DNA of 41,845 nt from Parageobacillus caldoxylosilyticus NBRC 107762 (GTDB lineage: Bacteria; Bacillota; Bacilli; Bacillales; Anoxybacillaceae): the NCBI RefSeq assembly GCF_000632715.1, contig NZ_BAWO01000018.1, forward strand, positions 1 through 41,845, written 5' to 3'. The notes under the pieces were generated by a model, which saw nothing but the letters and a program-made list of their open reading frames with translations, did no database searches and had not been told where the DNA came from. Within the stretch, counting starts at the first letter, position 1; every line of letters starts with the position of its first letter. Made by a program: the position numbers and the translations under genes. Positions 6,797 to 16,223 of this stretch are shown here, in pieces.

Positions 6797-8269
6797 CTAC
6801 ATCGTGCTTTTTTCCGTGTCAACGCTGACGGAGCGGGTTGGAATCCAGCTCACCACCACCGTGACAACGATATTGACAATCAACGCGATAATTCCGACAT
6901 TCAGATCTTGCACTGCCTGCGGCAAGGAAGGGAACAACGTGCCGATGCTGCTGCCGGATAATGTAATATAAGCTACCGTCACAACCCCAGCGATAATACC
7001 GGCAAACGCTCCCTGCTTCGTTACAAAGTTGTTTTTCATCAGGCTGAGCACAAGCGACGGGAACAGCTGCGTCACAAGGCTGTACCCCATGAGAAGCAAA
7101 GCGACGATCGTATTTCCGCCGCGGAACGTAAAATATAACGAAATGAGGGCAATGACAGGAACGAGATATTTCGCGAGTTTCGCGACCTGCTCGTCGGTGG
7201 CGGAAGGAGAAAACACTTTATAGACGTTTTTCGCGAGCAGCGTCGACGCCGTCATTAAAATCATGGAACCTGGAACCATCGCCGTCAACAGCCCGGCCGC
7301 GCCGATCAGCCCGACGACCCAAGGGTCAAACGTCTGAATGGACAAGCGCAATAACGCCAGGTCGGCATCAGAGCCTTCCAAATGCGGAATTTGCAAAATC
7401 GCCGCAAAGCCGACAAAAAAGACAAATAGCAGCACTAACTGATAAATTGGCAAAATCATCGCATTTTTCCGAAAAACATTGGCGCTTTTCGCCGAATAAA
7501 TCGAACCGAACGTGTGCGGCCACATATAAAAACCAAGCGCCGTCAACAAAACAGTAGAAATAAACCAAGACACGCTCATGCCTTTATCCGGCAAGGCGAG
7601 AAATCCCGGCTTTGCTTCTTCAATCGCCGTAAACATTGGCTCGATTCCACCATAATAATGGAATGGAAGATAAAGACCTAAAAAGACCGCAACAACCAGA
7701 ATCATGATATCTTTCACTACCGCTGTCCACGCCGAGCCGTGAATTCCTGAAATCATCACGTACACCGTAACGGAAAGAACGCCGATCCAAATCGCCGCTG
7801 CCGACGAAATCGTGCCGTATGAAGCTTCTGAAACGATAATGCCCAACCCTTTTAACTGCAGCACCAAATACGGAATAAGCGCAACCACCCCGACCAGGGA
7901 AACGAGCACCCCCAACAGCGGGCTGTTGTACTTACTGGCGAAAAAATCAGACTGGGACATAAGCTGATGTTCTTTCGCATATTTCCATACTTTCGGAAGC
8001 ATCCAATATGACAGCACGTACGCCAAGCAGCCGTACGCGATAATGTAAAACGTCGGTCCGCCTTTGCCGTAAGCCCAGCCGCTTCCGCCCAAAAAGGTGA
8101 ATGTCGTATAAATTTCGCCGGCCATGAGAAGAAAAACAAAGATGGTGCCAAATCCGCGGCCGCCGACCGTCCACTGTTCCAAGTTCATATCTTTTCCTTT
8201 TCGCGCCTGCACCCCTAAATATAAAGAGAGAAGCAGAAAGGCAAAAATAATGATTAGCGCCCCATTCAT
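6797..8269 (-). CDS. Sodium:solute symporter family transporter
   Basis: 490-aa polytopic protein of the SSS family with about 13 membrane segments. It starts MNGALIIIFAFLLLSLYLGV and contains the typical early segments GGRGFGTIFVFLLMAGEIYTT and, near residue 120, SQSDFFASKYNS. It would import an organic solute with Na+. Its ATG overlaps the stop of the upstream DUF3311 gene by four bases (ATGA), the usual partner arrangement for this SSS subgroup. The operon also encodes an L-carbamoylase and an M20 amidohydrolase, so N-substituted amino acids or small peptides are plausible substrates. This is inference from context. Confidence 0.92.
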   Translation of the reverse strand: MNGALIIIFAFLLLSLYLGVQARKGKDMNLEQWTVGGRGFGTIFVFLLMAGEIYTTFTFLGGSGWAYGKGGPTFYIIAYGCLAYVLSYWMLPKVWKYAKEHQLMSQSDFFASKYNSPLLGVLVSLVGVVALIPYLVLQLKGLGIIVSEASYGTISSAAAIWIGVLSVTVYVMISGIHGSAWTAVVKDIMILVVAVFLGLYLPFHYYGGIEPMFTAIEEAKPGFLALPDKGMSVSWFISTVLLTALGFYMWPHTFGSIYSAKSANVFRKNAMILPIYQLVLLFVFFVGFAAILQIPHLEGSDADLALLRLSIQTFDPWVVGLIGAAGLLTAMVPGSMILMTASTLLAKNVYKVFSPSATDEQVAKLAKYLVPVIALISLYFTFRGGNTIVALLLMGYSLVTQLFPSLVLSLMKNNFVTKQGAFAGIIAGVVTVAYITLSGSSIGTLFPSLPQAVQDLNVGIIALIVNIVVTVVVSWIPTRSVSVDTEKSTM

Positions 8270-8466
8270 GTACGCTCCTCCTCCCGCACTTCCGGATCAA
8301 AGCGGTAGACAACCGCCATGATGACGGAAGTGAGAATCACCCAAGCGACAATCCAAAAGAGAATAAACGGCATGCCAAGCACATATGGAGTCACTTTATT
8401 GGCAAACGGAATGCCGCCAAGTATGCCAAGAAACGGCAGCACCATCAGCCAGCGAATTCCTTTCAT
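8266..8466 (-). CDS. DUF3311 family small membrane protein
   Basis: A 66-aa protein with two hydrophobic helices (about 6-24 and 28-52) and a charged C-terminus, DPEVREEERT, the layout of DUF3311. Members of the family are commonly encoded directly before an SSS symporter and are thought to act as its small subunit, as in pantothenate- and acetate-type systems. GGGGAGGAAA lies before the ATG. The ATGA overlap with the symporter gene suggests translational coupling. Confidence 0.88.
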   Translation of the reverse strand: MKGIRWLMVLPFLGILGGIPFANKVTPYVLGMPFILFWIVAWVILTSVIMAVVYRFDPEVREEERT

Positions 8467-8508
8467 CGTTATTTCCTCCCCCCATGGAATATTAGGAAGC
8501 GGAAGCTT

Positions 8509-9693
8509 TTACGGGGCTTCCGCCAATAATTTAAACGCCGCATGGACAAACAGGCGCACGCCAATTTCCAGCGCATCTTCGTCGATCGTAAAACGTGGAT
8601 GGTGATGCGGATAGATGATGCCTTTTTCTTTGTTTCCCGCGCCGACATAGAAGAAGCTTCCCGGCGCTTTTTGCAAGAAAGCGGAAAAGTCTTCGCCGCC
8701 CATGTTTGGTTTCATATGGTCAACCGCTTCTTCGCCAAGCACCTCGCGCACCGTTTCCTCCATCACGCGAGTCACCTCGTCGTTGTTAATGACCGGACGG
8801 TAACCGTATTCAAATTCAAATTCATATGTCGCGCCGTGCGCTTCGGTAATGCCTTTAATAATCCGTTCCATTAATTTCGGCACGTTTTTCCGTAGTGTTT
8901 CATCAAAACTGCGCACCGTCCCTTGAATTTCGACGCTTCCCGGAATGACGTTATGCGTCGTGCCCGCAACAAATTGCGTCACCGAAACAACAAGCGGCTC
9001 GAGCGGATCGACATTGCGCGAAACGATATACTGCAAGTTGGTGACCACTTGGGCGCCGATCGCAATCGCGTCAATCGTTTGGTGCGGCATCGCTGCGTGC
9101 CCGCCTTTGCCATGGATGCGGATGAAAAAACGGTCCGGAGCCGCCATCATCGGCCCGTACACAATGCCAATTTTGCCGCGTTCAAGCGGCGACCAAAGAT
9201 GGGTGCCGATCACGACATCCACCCCATCCATCACGCCGGCCTGCACCATTTCTTCCGCGCCGCCTGGATGCAATTCTTCGGCATGCTGGAAAAGAAAGCG
9301 GACTTCTCCTTGGATTTGATCGCGCAGTTTAGAAAGAATTTTCGCCGTCCCTAAAAGCATGGCCGTATGTCCGTCATGCCCGCACGCATGCATCACGCCC
9401 GGATTTTTTGAAGCAAATTCAAACGTGTTTTCCTCTTGAATCGGAAGCGCGTCCATATCGGCGCGAATCGCCACCACTCTCCCCGGCTGATGCCCGATCA
9501 GCCGCGCCATCACGCTCGTTTTGGTCGGCCGCGAGAGTTCTAGATTCCCAAACGATTGAAGCGTGTCATAAACAAACTGCGCCGTTTTTTCTTCGTGAAA
9601 CGACAGCTCTGGATTCGCATGCAAGTGGCGGCGCCAGGCAATCACTTCCTCTTTCACTTCATCGACAAGCCGTTTGATTTCTTCATTGGTCAT
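8509..9693 (-). CDS. M20 family metallopeptidase / N-acyl-amino-acid amidohydrolase
   Basis: A 394-aa zinc hydrolase of the M20D type that removes acyl groups from N-acyl-L-amino acids or cleaves related amides. It has the metal-binding HACGHDGHTAML near residue 105, HAEELHPGGAEEM with the catalytic Glu near 140, and the C-terminal GGEDFSAFLQ with its metal-ligand acid. Start is placed at MTNEEIKRL (9693), preceded by AAGGGGGAA; a longer frame to 9795 overlaps the upstream carbamoylase gene and has no supporting site. In G. stearothermophilus I recall aminoacylase amaA next to carbamoylase amaB; this gene holds the equivalent place but is somewhat longer than the 370 aa I remember. Confidence 0.88.
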   Translation of the reverse strand: MTNEEIKRLVDEVKEEVIAWRRHLHANPELSFHEEKTAQFVYDTLQSFGNLELSRPTKTSVMARLIGHQPGRVVAIRADMDALPIQEENTFEFASKNPGVMHACGHDGHTAMLLGTAKILSKLRDQIQGEVRFLFQHAEELHPGGAEEMVQAGVMDGVDVVIGTHLWSPLERGKIGIVYGPMMAAPDRFFIRIHGKGGHAAMPHQTIDAIAIGAQVVTNLQYIVSRNVDPLEPLVVSVTQFVAGTTHNVIPGSVEIQGTVRSFDETLRKNVPKLMERIIKGITEAHGATYEFEFEYGYRPVINNDEVTRVMEETVREVLGEEAVDHMKPNMGGEDFSAFLQKAPGSFFYVGAGNKEKGIIYPHHHPRFTIDEDALEIGVRLFVHAAFKLLAEAP

Positions 9694-9716
9694 GCGTTCT
9701 TCCCCCTTTTTCTCGC

Positions 9717-10946
9717 TTATTCTCCCGTCGCCAAACGCAGCACCGTATGATACAAAACATTCACTCCGGCCGCGCAGTCCTCCTTCGTGCTCCATTCATC
9801 CGGACTATGGCTGACCCCATCTTGCGAGCGGACAAAAATCATCCCGATCGGACAAAGCCCCACTAGCTGCACTCCGTCATGGGAAGCGCCGCTAGGAAGG
9901 GAGAAAACATCTAAACCAAGTTTTTGACATGCCTCTTTCGCTGCGTTTTGTACAAGTTCGGAACATAATACAGGAGGCATCTCTTGCAATAGCTCGGTAG
10001 TGACCTTCACGTTTCGCTCTTTGCCAATCTTTTGCGCTTGTTCGTTAATCGACTGTAATACGTTATCGCGCACTGCCGCGTCCAAATCCCGCAAATCAAG
10101 AACAAATTCAACCCGCTCCGGAATGATGTTAATGCCGCCCGGAAAGACGTGCAGCTGTCCGACGGTGCCGACGGTCGTTCCCGTTTCTTTCGCCTCTTGC
10201 TCGATTACTTCAATGATTTGGGCTGCCGCCACAAGCGGATCGCGGCGCAGCGGCATCGGCGTCGCTCCTGCATGTTCCGCTTTTCCTTCCACCGTAAATT
10301 TGACCCACACGAGTCCGGCAATGCCGGTGACGATGCCAACCGGAAGATTCGCTTCTTCAAGCACCCGTCCTTGTTCAATATGTAGTTCCACATAGGCTTT
10401 GACCGATCCCGGTTTTCGCGCTGCTTTTCCGATGTGATGCGGATTCAGCCCCGCTTCTTGCATCGCTTCGGCAACCGACACGCCGTTTGCATCCTGATAG
10501 TTTAGCTCGTCTGTTGACAACGCCCCCGCCATAGCGCGGCTGCCGATCATCCCGAAGCGAAAGCGCGCCCCCTCTTCATCGGTAAATGCGACAACCTCAA
10601 TCGGATGTTTGGTTTCCACCCCGTTTTCATTCATCGTCTGTACTACTTCCACAGCGGCAAGCACGCCAAGCGGGCCATCAAACATGCCGCCATTGTACAC
10701 CGAATCCAGATGAGAACCGACCAGCACGACCGGCGCGTCTTTGTCTGTTCCTTCTTTCCGCCCAATTAAGTTTCCGGCTGCATCTTCATAGACAAAAAGC
10801 CCCGCCTCTTTCATATAGGCCGCAACCTTTTCTTTTGCCGCGCGCTCCTCTTTCGTAAACGACAAACGCGTAATCCCGCCCGTCGGCTGCCGGCCAATCT
10901 CCCCTAATTCCATGAGCCGCTGCCAAAGCCGTTCTTCCTGAATCAC
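9717..10946 (-). CDS. amaB: N-carbamoyl-L-amino acid hydrolase (M20 Zn hydrolase)
   Basis: Hydrolyses N-carbamoyl-L-amino acids to the free amino acid, CO2 and ammonia. Metal-site motifs are [15 protein letters not shown] (His about 79, Asp about 90), [11 protein letters not shown] (Glu about 125), YVELHIEQG (His about 189) and the C-terminal [10 protein letters not shown]. The GTG at 10946 is chosen because GGGAGGG lies six bases before it. It gives 409 aa, the length I recall for the G. stearothermophilus L-carbamoylase; an in-frame ATG lies 21 bases upstream. Allantoate and ureidoglycine amidohydrolases share the fold, so the substrate is not certain. First gene of an operon running through the M20 enzyme, DUF3311 protein and symporter. 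Confidence 0.88.
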   Translation of the reverse strand: MIQEERLWQRLMELGEIGRQPTGGITRLSFTKEERAAKEKVAAYMKEAGLFVYEDAAGNLIGRKEGTDKDAPVVLVGSHLDSVYNGGMFDGPLGVLAAVEVVQTMNENGVETKHPIEVVAFTDEEGARFRFGMIGSRAMAGALSTDELNYQDANGVSVAEAMQEAGLNPHHIGKAARKPGSVKAYVELHIEQGRVLEEANLPVGIVTGIAGLVWVKFTVEGKAEHAGATPMPLRRDPLVAAAQIIEVIEQEAKETGTTVGTVGQLHVFPGGINIIPERVEFVLDLRDLDAAVRDNVLQSINEQAQKIGKERNVKVTTELLQEMPPVLCSELVQNAAKEACQKLGLDVFSLPSGASHDGVQLVGLCPIGMIFVRSQDGVSHSPDEWSTKEDCAAGVNVLYHTVLRLATGE

Positions 10947-11060
10947 GACATTCCCTCCCTTCACCATGATTGCGATTTACGGGTGAATTTCGGTTATGTC
11001 CTTAATTATAATATAGTTATGAAAAATTTTAAATTATTTTATTTATTAAAATTTATTAAA
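10947..11060 (-). promoter_or_regulatory. AT-rich promoter region of the amaB operon
   Basis: TATAAT on the minus strand lies at 11005-11010, about 60 bases before the GTG. No good -35 is spaced 16-18 bases from it, which would suit an activator-dependent promoter. Two direct copies of ATTTATTAAA lie a little further upstream (about 11040-11060) and could bind the adjacent regulator. This is a suggestion only. Confidence 0.4.
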
Positions 11061-11100
11061 ACATATTATGAACCATGATGTTTATCTTCTCCATCTAATA

Positions 11101-11143
11101 AAAAAACTGGCCCAACATCGTTCAAAAAACGATATGGAACCAG
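11101..11143 (-). terminator. Terminator of the winged-helix regulator gene
   Basis: On the minus strand, CTGG...ATCGTT pairs with AACGAT...CCAG around an A-rich loop, and a run of T follows. It sits 12 bases after the regulator stop codon. Confidence 0.65.
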
Positions 11144-11154
11144 CCTCACCTATA

Positions 11155-12456
11155 TCATAAAAAAATACGATATACTTTTCGCGGCCGTCCGCGCGGATAC
11201 GGATTCGTTTCGCCAATCACCTCAGCGATGCCGCCGTCCTCGAGTTCCTTTAAAATCCGTCTCGCGCTGCGCGGCAAAATTTGCATATACCTAGCCAGCT
11301 CATGCGCCTGAATCTCGTTTTTCCCCAGTTTCCGTAAAATGGCGCGCAGCTTGCTTAGCGTGGCGACGCTCAAATTCGTTTGTTGGCTAAGCTGCTGCAG
11401 CTCCTCGCTGTCTAGCGAATAATGTATCCGTTCGGCGCGCCCTAACGGACCGGCGATCGTCCCATCATCAAAGACGACCATCCAAGCTCCCCTTCCATAT
11501 TTTTTCGCGTGCAGAAACGCTTTTCCGGCGTGAATCTCAGCCTCATATGCCGTCCTTCCGATGCCGATGCCGCACGTTGCGATCTCATCATGGATGTGTT
11601 CCATTTCATCCGCGGCCGGAACGGTTTTGTATTGGTCTGTCATTTCTTTTAACGCGCCTCTTGTCGTAAAAATGACATACCGTCCAGGCCCCGCGCATTT
11701 TAGCGACCCTTGGATTTTTTTTGCATATTGAAGCAATTTTTCTGTCACTTTCATTTCCATCTTGTAAATTTCATCCGTCGAAAACGCTTCCGTGGTGAGC
11801 GCGGACAAAGAATCCACTTCCATCATTTGCACGGCGATTTGCGCATTTTGAATGTCAAGCATTTCACCCGTACGAATGATCATTTGCACGACCGACTCGA
11901 CGGTGGCGCGCGCTGGCAGCACCCGATACACCGGAACGCCAAGCTTTTCTAATTCCAGATGAGCCGTCCGCAAGCAGGTTACCGCCGCCTTTATTTTTCC
12001 TTGCTTCCATAATGTATAATGATACTCCGCCAACTCTTCAGCGGAGATCCCGCCTTGATAGTGCTTCACGTACTCGACGGGGTCCCGAATCCCGACCTCT
12101 TCAAGCAGCCGTTCGATCTCCGATGGATGGTACGTATCAAAGCTCAACTGATGAACCGGAATTTGCCGCTCGTAATAAGCCTGCAAGAGCGTCCTGTATA
12201 AGCTTGCACCTGTATGCGGGACGTAAAACAACGGTACATCGACCTCGCCTGATTCCTTGACAATCGAATACGGAACCTGTCCGGAAAACAGCCACATATC
12301 GACTTTAGGAAGCAACGGGCGAATAAGATCCATAATTTCGCTTTCATCCCAATAGACAACCGGCACACAGTCAAGTTCCTTATATTCCTGCGCAATCGTT
12401 TGAATAATGTTTAACGAATCGTCTGCCCCCAATATTCCTAGCCGGATGCGAATCAT
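11155..12456 (-). CDS. Transcriptional regulator with sensor-like N-terminus and C-terminal winged helix
   Basis: A 433-aa protein I can place only by domains. Residues 1-110 look like an alpha/beta sensor fold (IRLGILGADDSLNII). Residues 200-335 resemble a GGDEF/nucleotidyl-cyclase-type fold with CGIGIGRTAYEAEIHAGKA in the position of the conserved helix, but without an obvious GGDEF signature, so it probably binds rather than makes a nucleotide. Residues 360-433 form a winged helix-turn-helix with a basic tail, GRPRKVYR. GGGGAGGG precedes the ATG. It lies directly upstream of the amaB-amidohydrolase-symporter operon on the same strand, separated by a terminator and an AT-rich promoter region, so it is the likely regulator of that operon. 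Confidence 0.75.
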   Translation of the reverse strand: MIRIRLGILGADDSLNIIQTIAQEYKELDCVPVVYWDESEIMDLIRPLLPKVDMWLFSGQVPYSIVKESGEVDVPLFYVPHTGASLYRTLLQAYYERQIPVHQLSFDTYHPSEIERLLEEVGIRDPVEYVKHYQGGISAEELAEYHYTLWKQGKIKAAVTCLRTAHLELEKLGVPVYRVLPARATVESVVQMIIRTGEMLDIQNAQIAVQMMEVDSLSALTTEAFSTDEIYKMEMKVTEKLLQYAKKIQGSLKCAGPGRYVIFTTRGALKEMTDQYKTVPAADEMEHIHDEIATCGIGIGRTAYEAEIHAGKAFLHAKKYGRGAWMVVFDDGTIAGPLGRAERIHYSLDSEELQQLSQQTNLSVATLSKLRAILRKLGKNEIQAHELARYMQILPRSARRILKELEDGGIAEVIGETNPYPRGRPRKVYRIFL

Positions 12457-12645
12457 TGGTCCCTCCCCTTGTTTGCAGCATGTTTGCCCGTGATAGCAAT
12501 CACACGAACAGGACGTCCCCTTTCCTGCAAACTACATTGTTTTTCCTCATGATTGCCTTTTTCTTACTCTCTTATTCTATCAAAATCATCTCCTCTCTAG
12601 CGGCAAAAAGCGAAAATAAGGCAGGCCAGCAAGGGCTTTTTCCCT

Positions 12646-13983
12646 TTACCGCTCATCCGTTTCCACCAAAACAGCACTTTCCGCTGCGCCCACCTGCTTC
12701 CGCCCAATCGATTCGTAGAGGATTCCCGCCTTGCGGGCACTTTCAAGGTCATAGCAATTCCGTCCATCAAACACAAGCGGCGTTTTCATTAAAGCAGCAT
12801 ACTGGCACAGATCAAATTGCCGAATCTCTGGCCATTCCGTGAAAATGAAGCATAAATCGGCGTTCGCAATCGCTTCCTCAATCGTCGCGCAATACGTCAA
12901 ATTCTCGGCAAAGATACGCTTTACGTTATCCATCCCAACCGGATCCCATACCTTCACGTTGGCTCCTTCTTCGAGCAGCACCGCAATATTGGCAAGGGCA
13001 GGAGCTTCCCTTATATCATCCGTCCCCGGCTTAAACGTCAGCCCGAGCACCGCTGCTTCCCGTCCGTGAAAATCGCCAATATACGTTCTCGCCTTTTCTA
13101 TTAATTTGAGCTTTTGCTTTTCATTCACGTCGATCGCGGCTCGTACCGTTTTCAGTTCATAGCCGCAGCGACTTGCAAGGTGACACAGCGCTTTCGTATC
13201 TTTCGGGAAACAAGATCCGCCGTAGCCGATCCCCGCGCGCAAAAAACGGGGGCCGATGCGCGGATCCATCCCCATTCCTTCAGCGACTGCCTCAATATCA
13301 GCGTCAACGATTTCGCATAAATTGGCAATGTCATTGATATACGAGATTTTTAATGCCAAAAAGACGTTGGAAGCGTATTTAATCATTTCCGCGCTTTTTC
13401 GGTCCGTCACCACATACGGAAGCGCAAACGGGTCGTACACTTCTCTCATTACCTTCTCGGCATGGGGCGATTCCACTCCTAACACGATCCTCGACGCGTA
13501 TAGCGTATCGTTGACCGCCGTTCCTTGCGATAAAAACTCAGGATTAGCGACAACCTCGATATGCACGGGGTGTTTGCGATATTCAGCGATCCAGCGCGCC
13601 AATTCATCGCCTGTACCGACGGGAACGGTAGATTTTACCGCCACCACACAGTCTTTTTCCACCGTCCGTGCAATTTGCTTTGCCGCTTCCCACACATAGC
13701 GCAAATTCACTGATCCATCCCGCTCTTCCGGGGTGCCAACAGCGATGATAATGACATCTGCCCGCCGATACGCCGCCGCATAATCGGTCGTAAACCTCAA
13801 CCGCTCACGATTTTTTCTTACTAACTCCTCCAAACCAGGCTCATAGATCGGAGACATTCCGCGCTGAAGCAGCATCACTTTTTCAATATCGACATCCACG
13901 CATGCCACCCTGTGCCCCTTTTCCGCCAAACACGCGGCCGTGACGAGTCCTACATATCCTGCACCCGCTACGGCAATATCCAT
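12646..13983 (-). CDS. ugd: UDP-glucose 6-dehydrogenase
   Basis: Oxidises UDP-glucose to UDP-glucuronate with two NAD+, supplying acidic sugar for teichuronic acid or exopolysaccharide. The 445-aa chain has the N-terminal NAD site MDIAVAGAGYVGLVTA, the VKSTVPVGT motif near residue 117, NPEFLSQGTAV near 148, the catalytic C258 in GYGGSCFPKD, and the C-terminal UDP-binding domain with GLTFKPGTDDIRE. AAGGTG precedes the ATG. The paralogues TuaD and Ugd of Bacillus cannot be told apart here; no polysaccharide genes flank it. Confidence 0.94.
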   Translation of the reverse strand: MDIAVAGAGYVGLVTAACLAEKGHRVACVDVDIEKVMLLQRGMSPIYEPGLEELVRKNRERLRFTTDYAAAYRRADVIIIAVGTPEERDGSVNLRYVWEAAKQIARTVEKDCVVAVKSTVPVGTGDELARWIAEYRKHPVHIEVVANPEFLSQGTAVNDTLYASRIVLGVESPHAEKVMREVYDPFALPYVVTDRKSAEMIKYASNVFLALKISYINDIANLCEIVDADIEAVAEGMGMDPRIGPRFLRAGIGYGGSCFPKDTKALCHLASRCGYELKTVRAAIDVNEKQKLKLIEKARTYIGDFHGREAAVLGLTFKPGTDDIREAPALANIAVLLEEGANVKVWDPVGMDNVKRIFAENLTYCATIEEAIANADLCFIFTEWPEIRQFDLCQYAALMKTPLVFDGRNCYDLESARKAGILYESIGRKQVGAAESAVLVETDER

Positions 13984-14221
13984 ATTTCATCACACCTTTG
14001 ATTGTTTACTCTGTTCCCAAACGTGCCTAATGTCAGGAAAAATATAGTATGCGGCAATCCAATGACACATTTCCCTAACCAAGCATCATTTCTGTCAAAC
14101 CATCGGATCATTTACGTTATTTCTCGTACATATATGATGTTATTATAAACTATAATGAACTTCCCTTTCATTTACAACGATTACGTGGGTATGATGGGAA
14201 CGGTTTCGATTCTAAAAAAAG

Positions 14222-14268
14222 ACAAAAAGGAGAGCCGTTCACTTCTGACCGTGGCAAGCTCTCCTTCT
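14222..14268 (-). terminator. Terminator downstream of brnQ
   Basis: On the minus strand AAGGAGAGC pairs with GCTCTCCTT around a 22-base loop and is followed by TTTGTCTTTTTTT. It lies a few bases after the brnQ stop. Confidence 0.8.
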
Positions 14269-14271
14269 CTT

Positions 14272-15615
14272 TTATCTCTTAACGGCAGACGCCGTGCTTC
14301 TTTTTTGCGCTGTCCTATGCTGCTTCAAGGCAACGTTGTCCATCACAAAGCCAATGATTGCCCCTATGATGGCAGGGACCACCCATCCTAATCCAACCGA
14401 GAAAAATGGGGACCAAGATAATAACGCCTTCAGCCACTCGGCCTTTATGCCAAACGCGTTCAAGCCGTCGTAGATGCTGAACACGGCGGTAAACAGCAAG
14501 GCCATCCCATACGTTTTCGCCGAACCTTGATAGAAGCGATGGAAAAACGACATAATCACAAGCACAATAGCTAAAGGATAAATCATCGTTAACACCGGAG
14601 CGGAAATCGAAATCAGTTGATTCAACCCTAAGTTAGAAACGGCTAAGCTAAAAATCGTAATGATCGTCACATAGGTTTTATACGATATGTTTGGCGTCAC
14701 TTCATGAAAATATTGCGCGCATGCCGCGGTTAGCCCAATGCAGGTCGTTAAGCACGCTAAAGCGACAATGACGCCAAGCAATAGCTTTCCGCCGCTGCCA
14801 AATAAAAGCGCAGCCGCACTCGACAATAGATCTCCACCATTGGCAAATGGACCGTTTACAGACATTTTTGCCCCAACCAACGCAGTCGCTATATAAACTA
14901 ACGCCAAGCCCATTCCCGCAATCAATCCTGCTTGAATAGTGCCTTTTACCATTGTTGACTGCTGATGTACGCCTCTATCTTTTAACGCGTTCACAACGAC
15001 AATCCCAAACGCAAGCGCCGCGATCGCATCCATTGTTAAATATCCTTCCATAAACCCTTTAAAAAACGGGACGGAAGCGTATTTTTCCGTCGGTGCTTGC
15101 AGCGGATTTTGCAGCTGGATGATCCCTGCAACGCAAAGAACGGCAATAGAAAGAAGCAAAACAGGTGTCAATATTTCCCCAATGCGATCGACCAGCTTTG
15201 ACGGATTTAAGCTTAACCAATAAACGGCCGCGAAAAAGATAATGGTAAATAATAGCAGCGGAAACGCGCCGCCATTCCCGTTGAAAAACGGTTTGATTCC
15301 CATTTCATAAGTGACGCTCGCTCCCCGCGGGATACCGAAAAACGGACCGATCGCTAAATAGACGGTAAACGAAAAGCATAAACTAAACAGAGGATGAACA
15401 TAATTGCCAATCGATTGAATCCCATCTTTCGCTAGCGCAATCGCGGCAACAGACAAAATCGGCAAACTCACCCCTGTAACGACAAACCCGAAAATCGCCG
15501 GCCAAACCGCTTTCCCCGCTTCCATGCCAAGATATGGCGGAAAAATTAAGTTCCCTGCCCCGAAAAACAAAGCAAAAAGCATCAACCCCGTAAAGAAAAT
15601 GTCTTTTTTCTTCAT
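14272..15615 (-). CDS. brnQ: Branched-chain amino acid carrier BrnQ
   Basis: A 447-aa, roughly 12-span LIVCS-family carrier that takes up Leu, Ile and Val with Na+ or H+. It opens MKKKDIFFTGLMLFALFFGA and GNLIFPPYLGMEAG, which is diagnostic of BrnQ, and has the YLTMDAIAALAFGIVVVNAL segment near residue 192. GGAGG lies eight bases before the ATG. A CodY-like box sits about 30 bp upstream, in keeping with CodY control of this gene in Bacillus subtilis. It stands alone between ugd and the cell-wall amidase. Confidence 0.95.
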   Translation of the reverse strand: MKKKDIFFTGLMLFALFFGAGNLIFPPYLGMEAGKAVWPAIFGFVVTGVSLPILSVAAIALAKDGIQSIGNYVHPLFSLCFSFTVYLAIGPFFGIPRGASVTYEMGIKPFFNGNGGAFPLLLFTIIFFAAVYWLSLNPSKLVDRIGEILTPVLLLSIAVLCVAGIIQLQNPLQAPTEKYASVPFFKGFMEGYLTMDAIAALAFGIVVVNALKDRGVHQQSTMVKGTIQAGLIAGMGLALVYIATALVGAKMSVNGPFANGGDLLSSAAALLFGSGGKLLLGVIVALACLTTCIGLTAACAQYFHEVTPNISYKTYVTIITIFSLAVSNLGLNQLISISAPVLTMIYPLAIVLVIMSFFHRFYQGSAKTYGMALLFTAVFSIYDGLNAFGIKAEWLKALLSWSPFFSVGLGWVVPAIIGAIIGFVMDNVALKQHRTAQKRSTASAVKR

Positions 15616-15643
15616 CTAAGATGCCTCCACATATGATATTTAA

Positions 15644-15658
15644 AATATTCCGAAAATG
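15644..15658. promoter_or_regulatory. CodY-like box upstream of brnQ
   Basis: AATATTCCGAAAATG matches 12 of 15 bases of AATTTTCWGAAAATT and lies 29 bases from the brnQ start, where repression would be expected. Confidence 0.55.
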
Positions 15659-15818
15659 AAATCATTTATCCCGGTTTGCACCAAGACTTACTATTTTTGT
15701 ATAATTACGACTTTTTTAATATTACATTTTTTCTGCCATTTCGTCAATCAAGACAATAGAAAAAAGCCTAGTATGAGCGCATTGCCGAAGGGCAGCGATC
15801 CGTCGCGTGGACATTTTT

Positions 15819-16148
15819 TTATGAAGCTGGCGGAAAGCGGGGAGAAAAAATGGAATATCCCCCTTCTATGCCGCACCCTAACCGATAAGAAGCGCGAGAG
15901 TCATCATCCATATATGGCAGGGAGATGGAGTCTCCCCACCAATAGCGATAGTATATTCCTTTTATTATCATTGGTGTGGCATTTATAGATAAATATCTTT
16001 CATCCCAATCTCCCCGCATCCTTGTTACCATAAACGGCAACCAATCAATCGCATGGAATTCGATATGAAAACTCCAACAATGATCTTCATCCGTTTTCGG
16101 CTTGAACGGCAGAAACCCATTTTCCAATCGAAGTATTCTTCTATTCAT
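15819..16148 (-). CDS. Hypothetical protein, doubtful
   Basis: An open frame of about 109 aa (MNRRILRLENGFLPF...), rich in aromatic and acidic residues (WSFHIEFHAIDWLPF, YYRYWWGDSISLPYMDDDS). No domain is recognised. AGAGGA lies only one base before this ATG, which is too close, and the upstream in-frame ATG at 16199 lies in the amidase terminator. A frame on the opposite strand (15656-15988) overlaps it and looks less protein-like. The whole 15616-16180 interval otherwise holds only the BrnQ upstream region. It may be a remnant or a real orphan gene. Confidence 0.35.
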   Translation of the reverse strand: MNRRILRLENGFLPFKPKTDEDHCWSFHIEFHAIDWLPFMVTRMRGDWDERYLSINATPMIIKGIYYRYWWGDSISLPYMDDDSRASYRLGCGIEGGYSIFSPRFPPAS

Positions 16149-16180
16149 TCCTCTTTGCACTTTTATAACAAAAAAGATAG

Positions 16181-16213
16181 AAAAAGGCAGAGGATTCAAC
16201 TCCCTGCCTTTTC
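16181..16213 (-). terminator. Terminator downstream of the SH3/amidase gene
   Basis: On the minus strand AAAAGGCAG pairs with CTGCCTTTTT around a 13-base loop and is followed by T-rich sequence, 11 bases after the amidase stop. Confidence 0.8.
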
Positions 16214-16223
16214 ACTTATGACA

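Noticed and set aside
8923-9354. Plus-strand frames of 124-143 codons opposite the M20 gene
   Set aside because: Antisense shadows of a well-supported gene, rich in His/Arg/Asn as expected from reverse reading.
15656-15988. 110-codon plus-strand frame downstream of the brnQ promoter region
   Set aside because: No ribosome site; it begins inside the brnQ upstream region and lacks protein-like pattern beyond a T-rich stretch.
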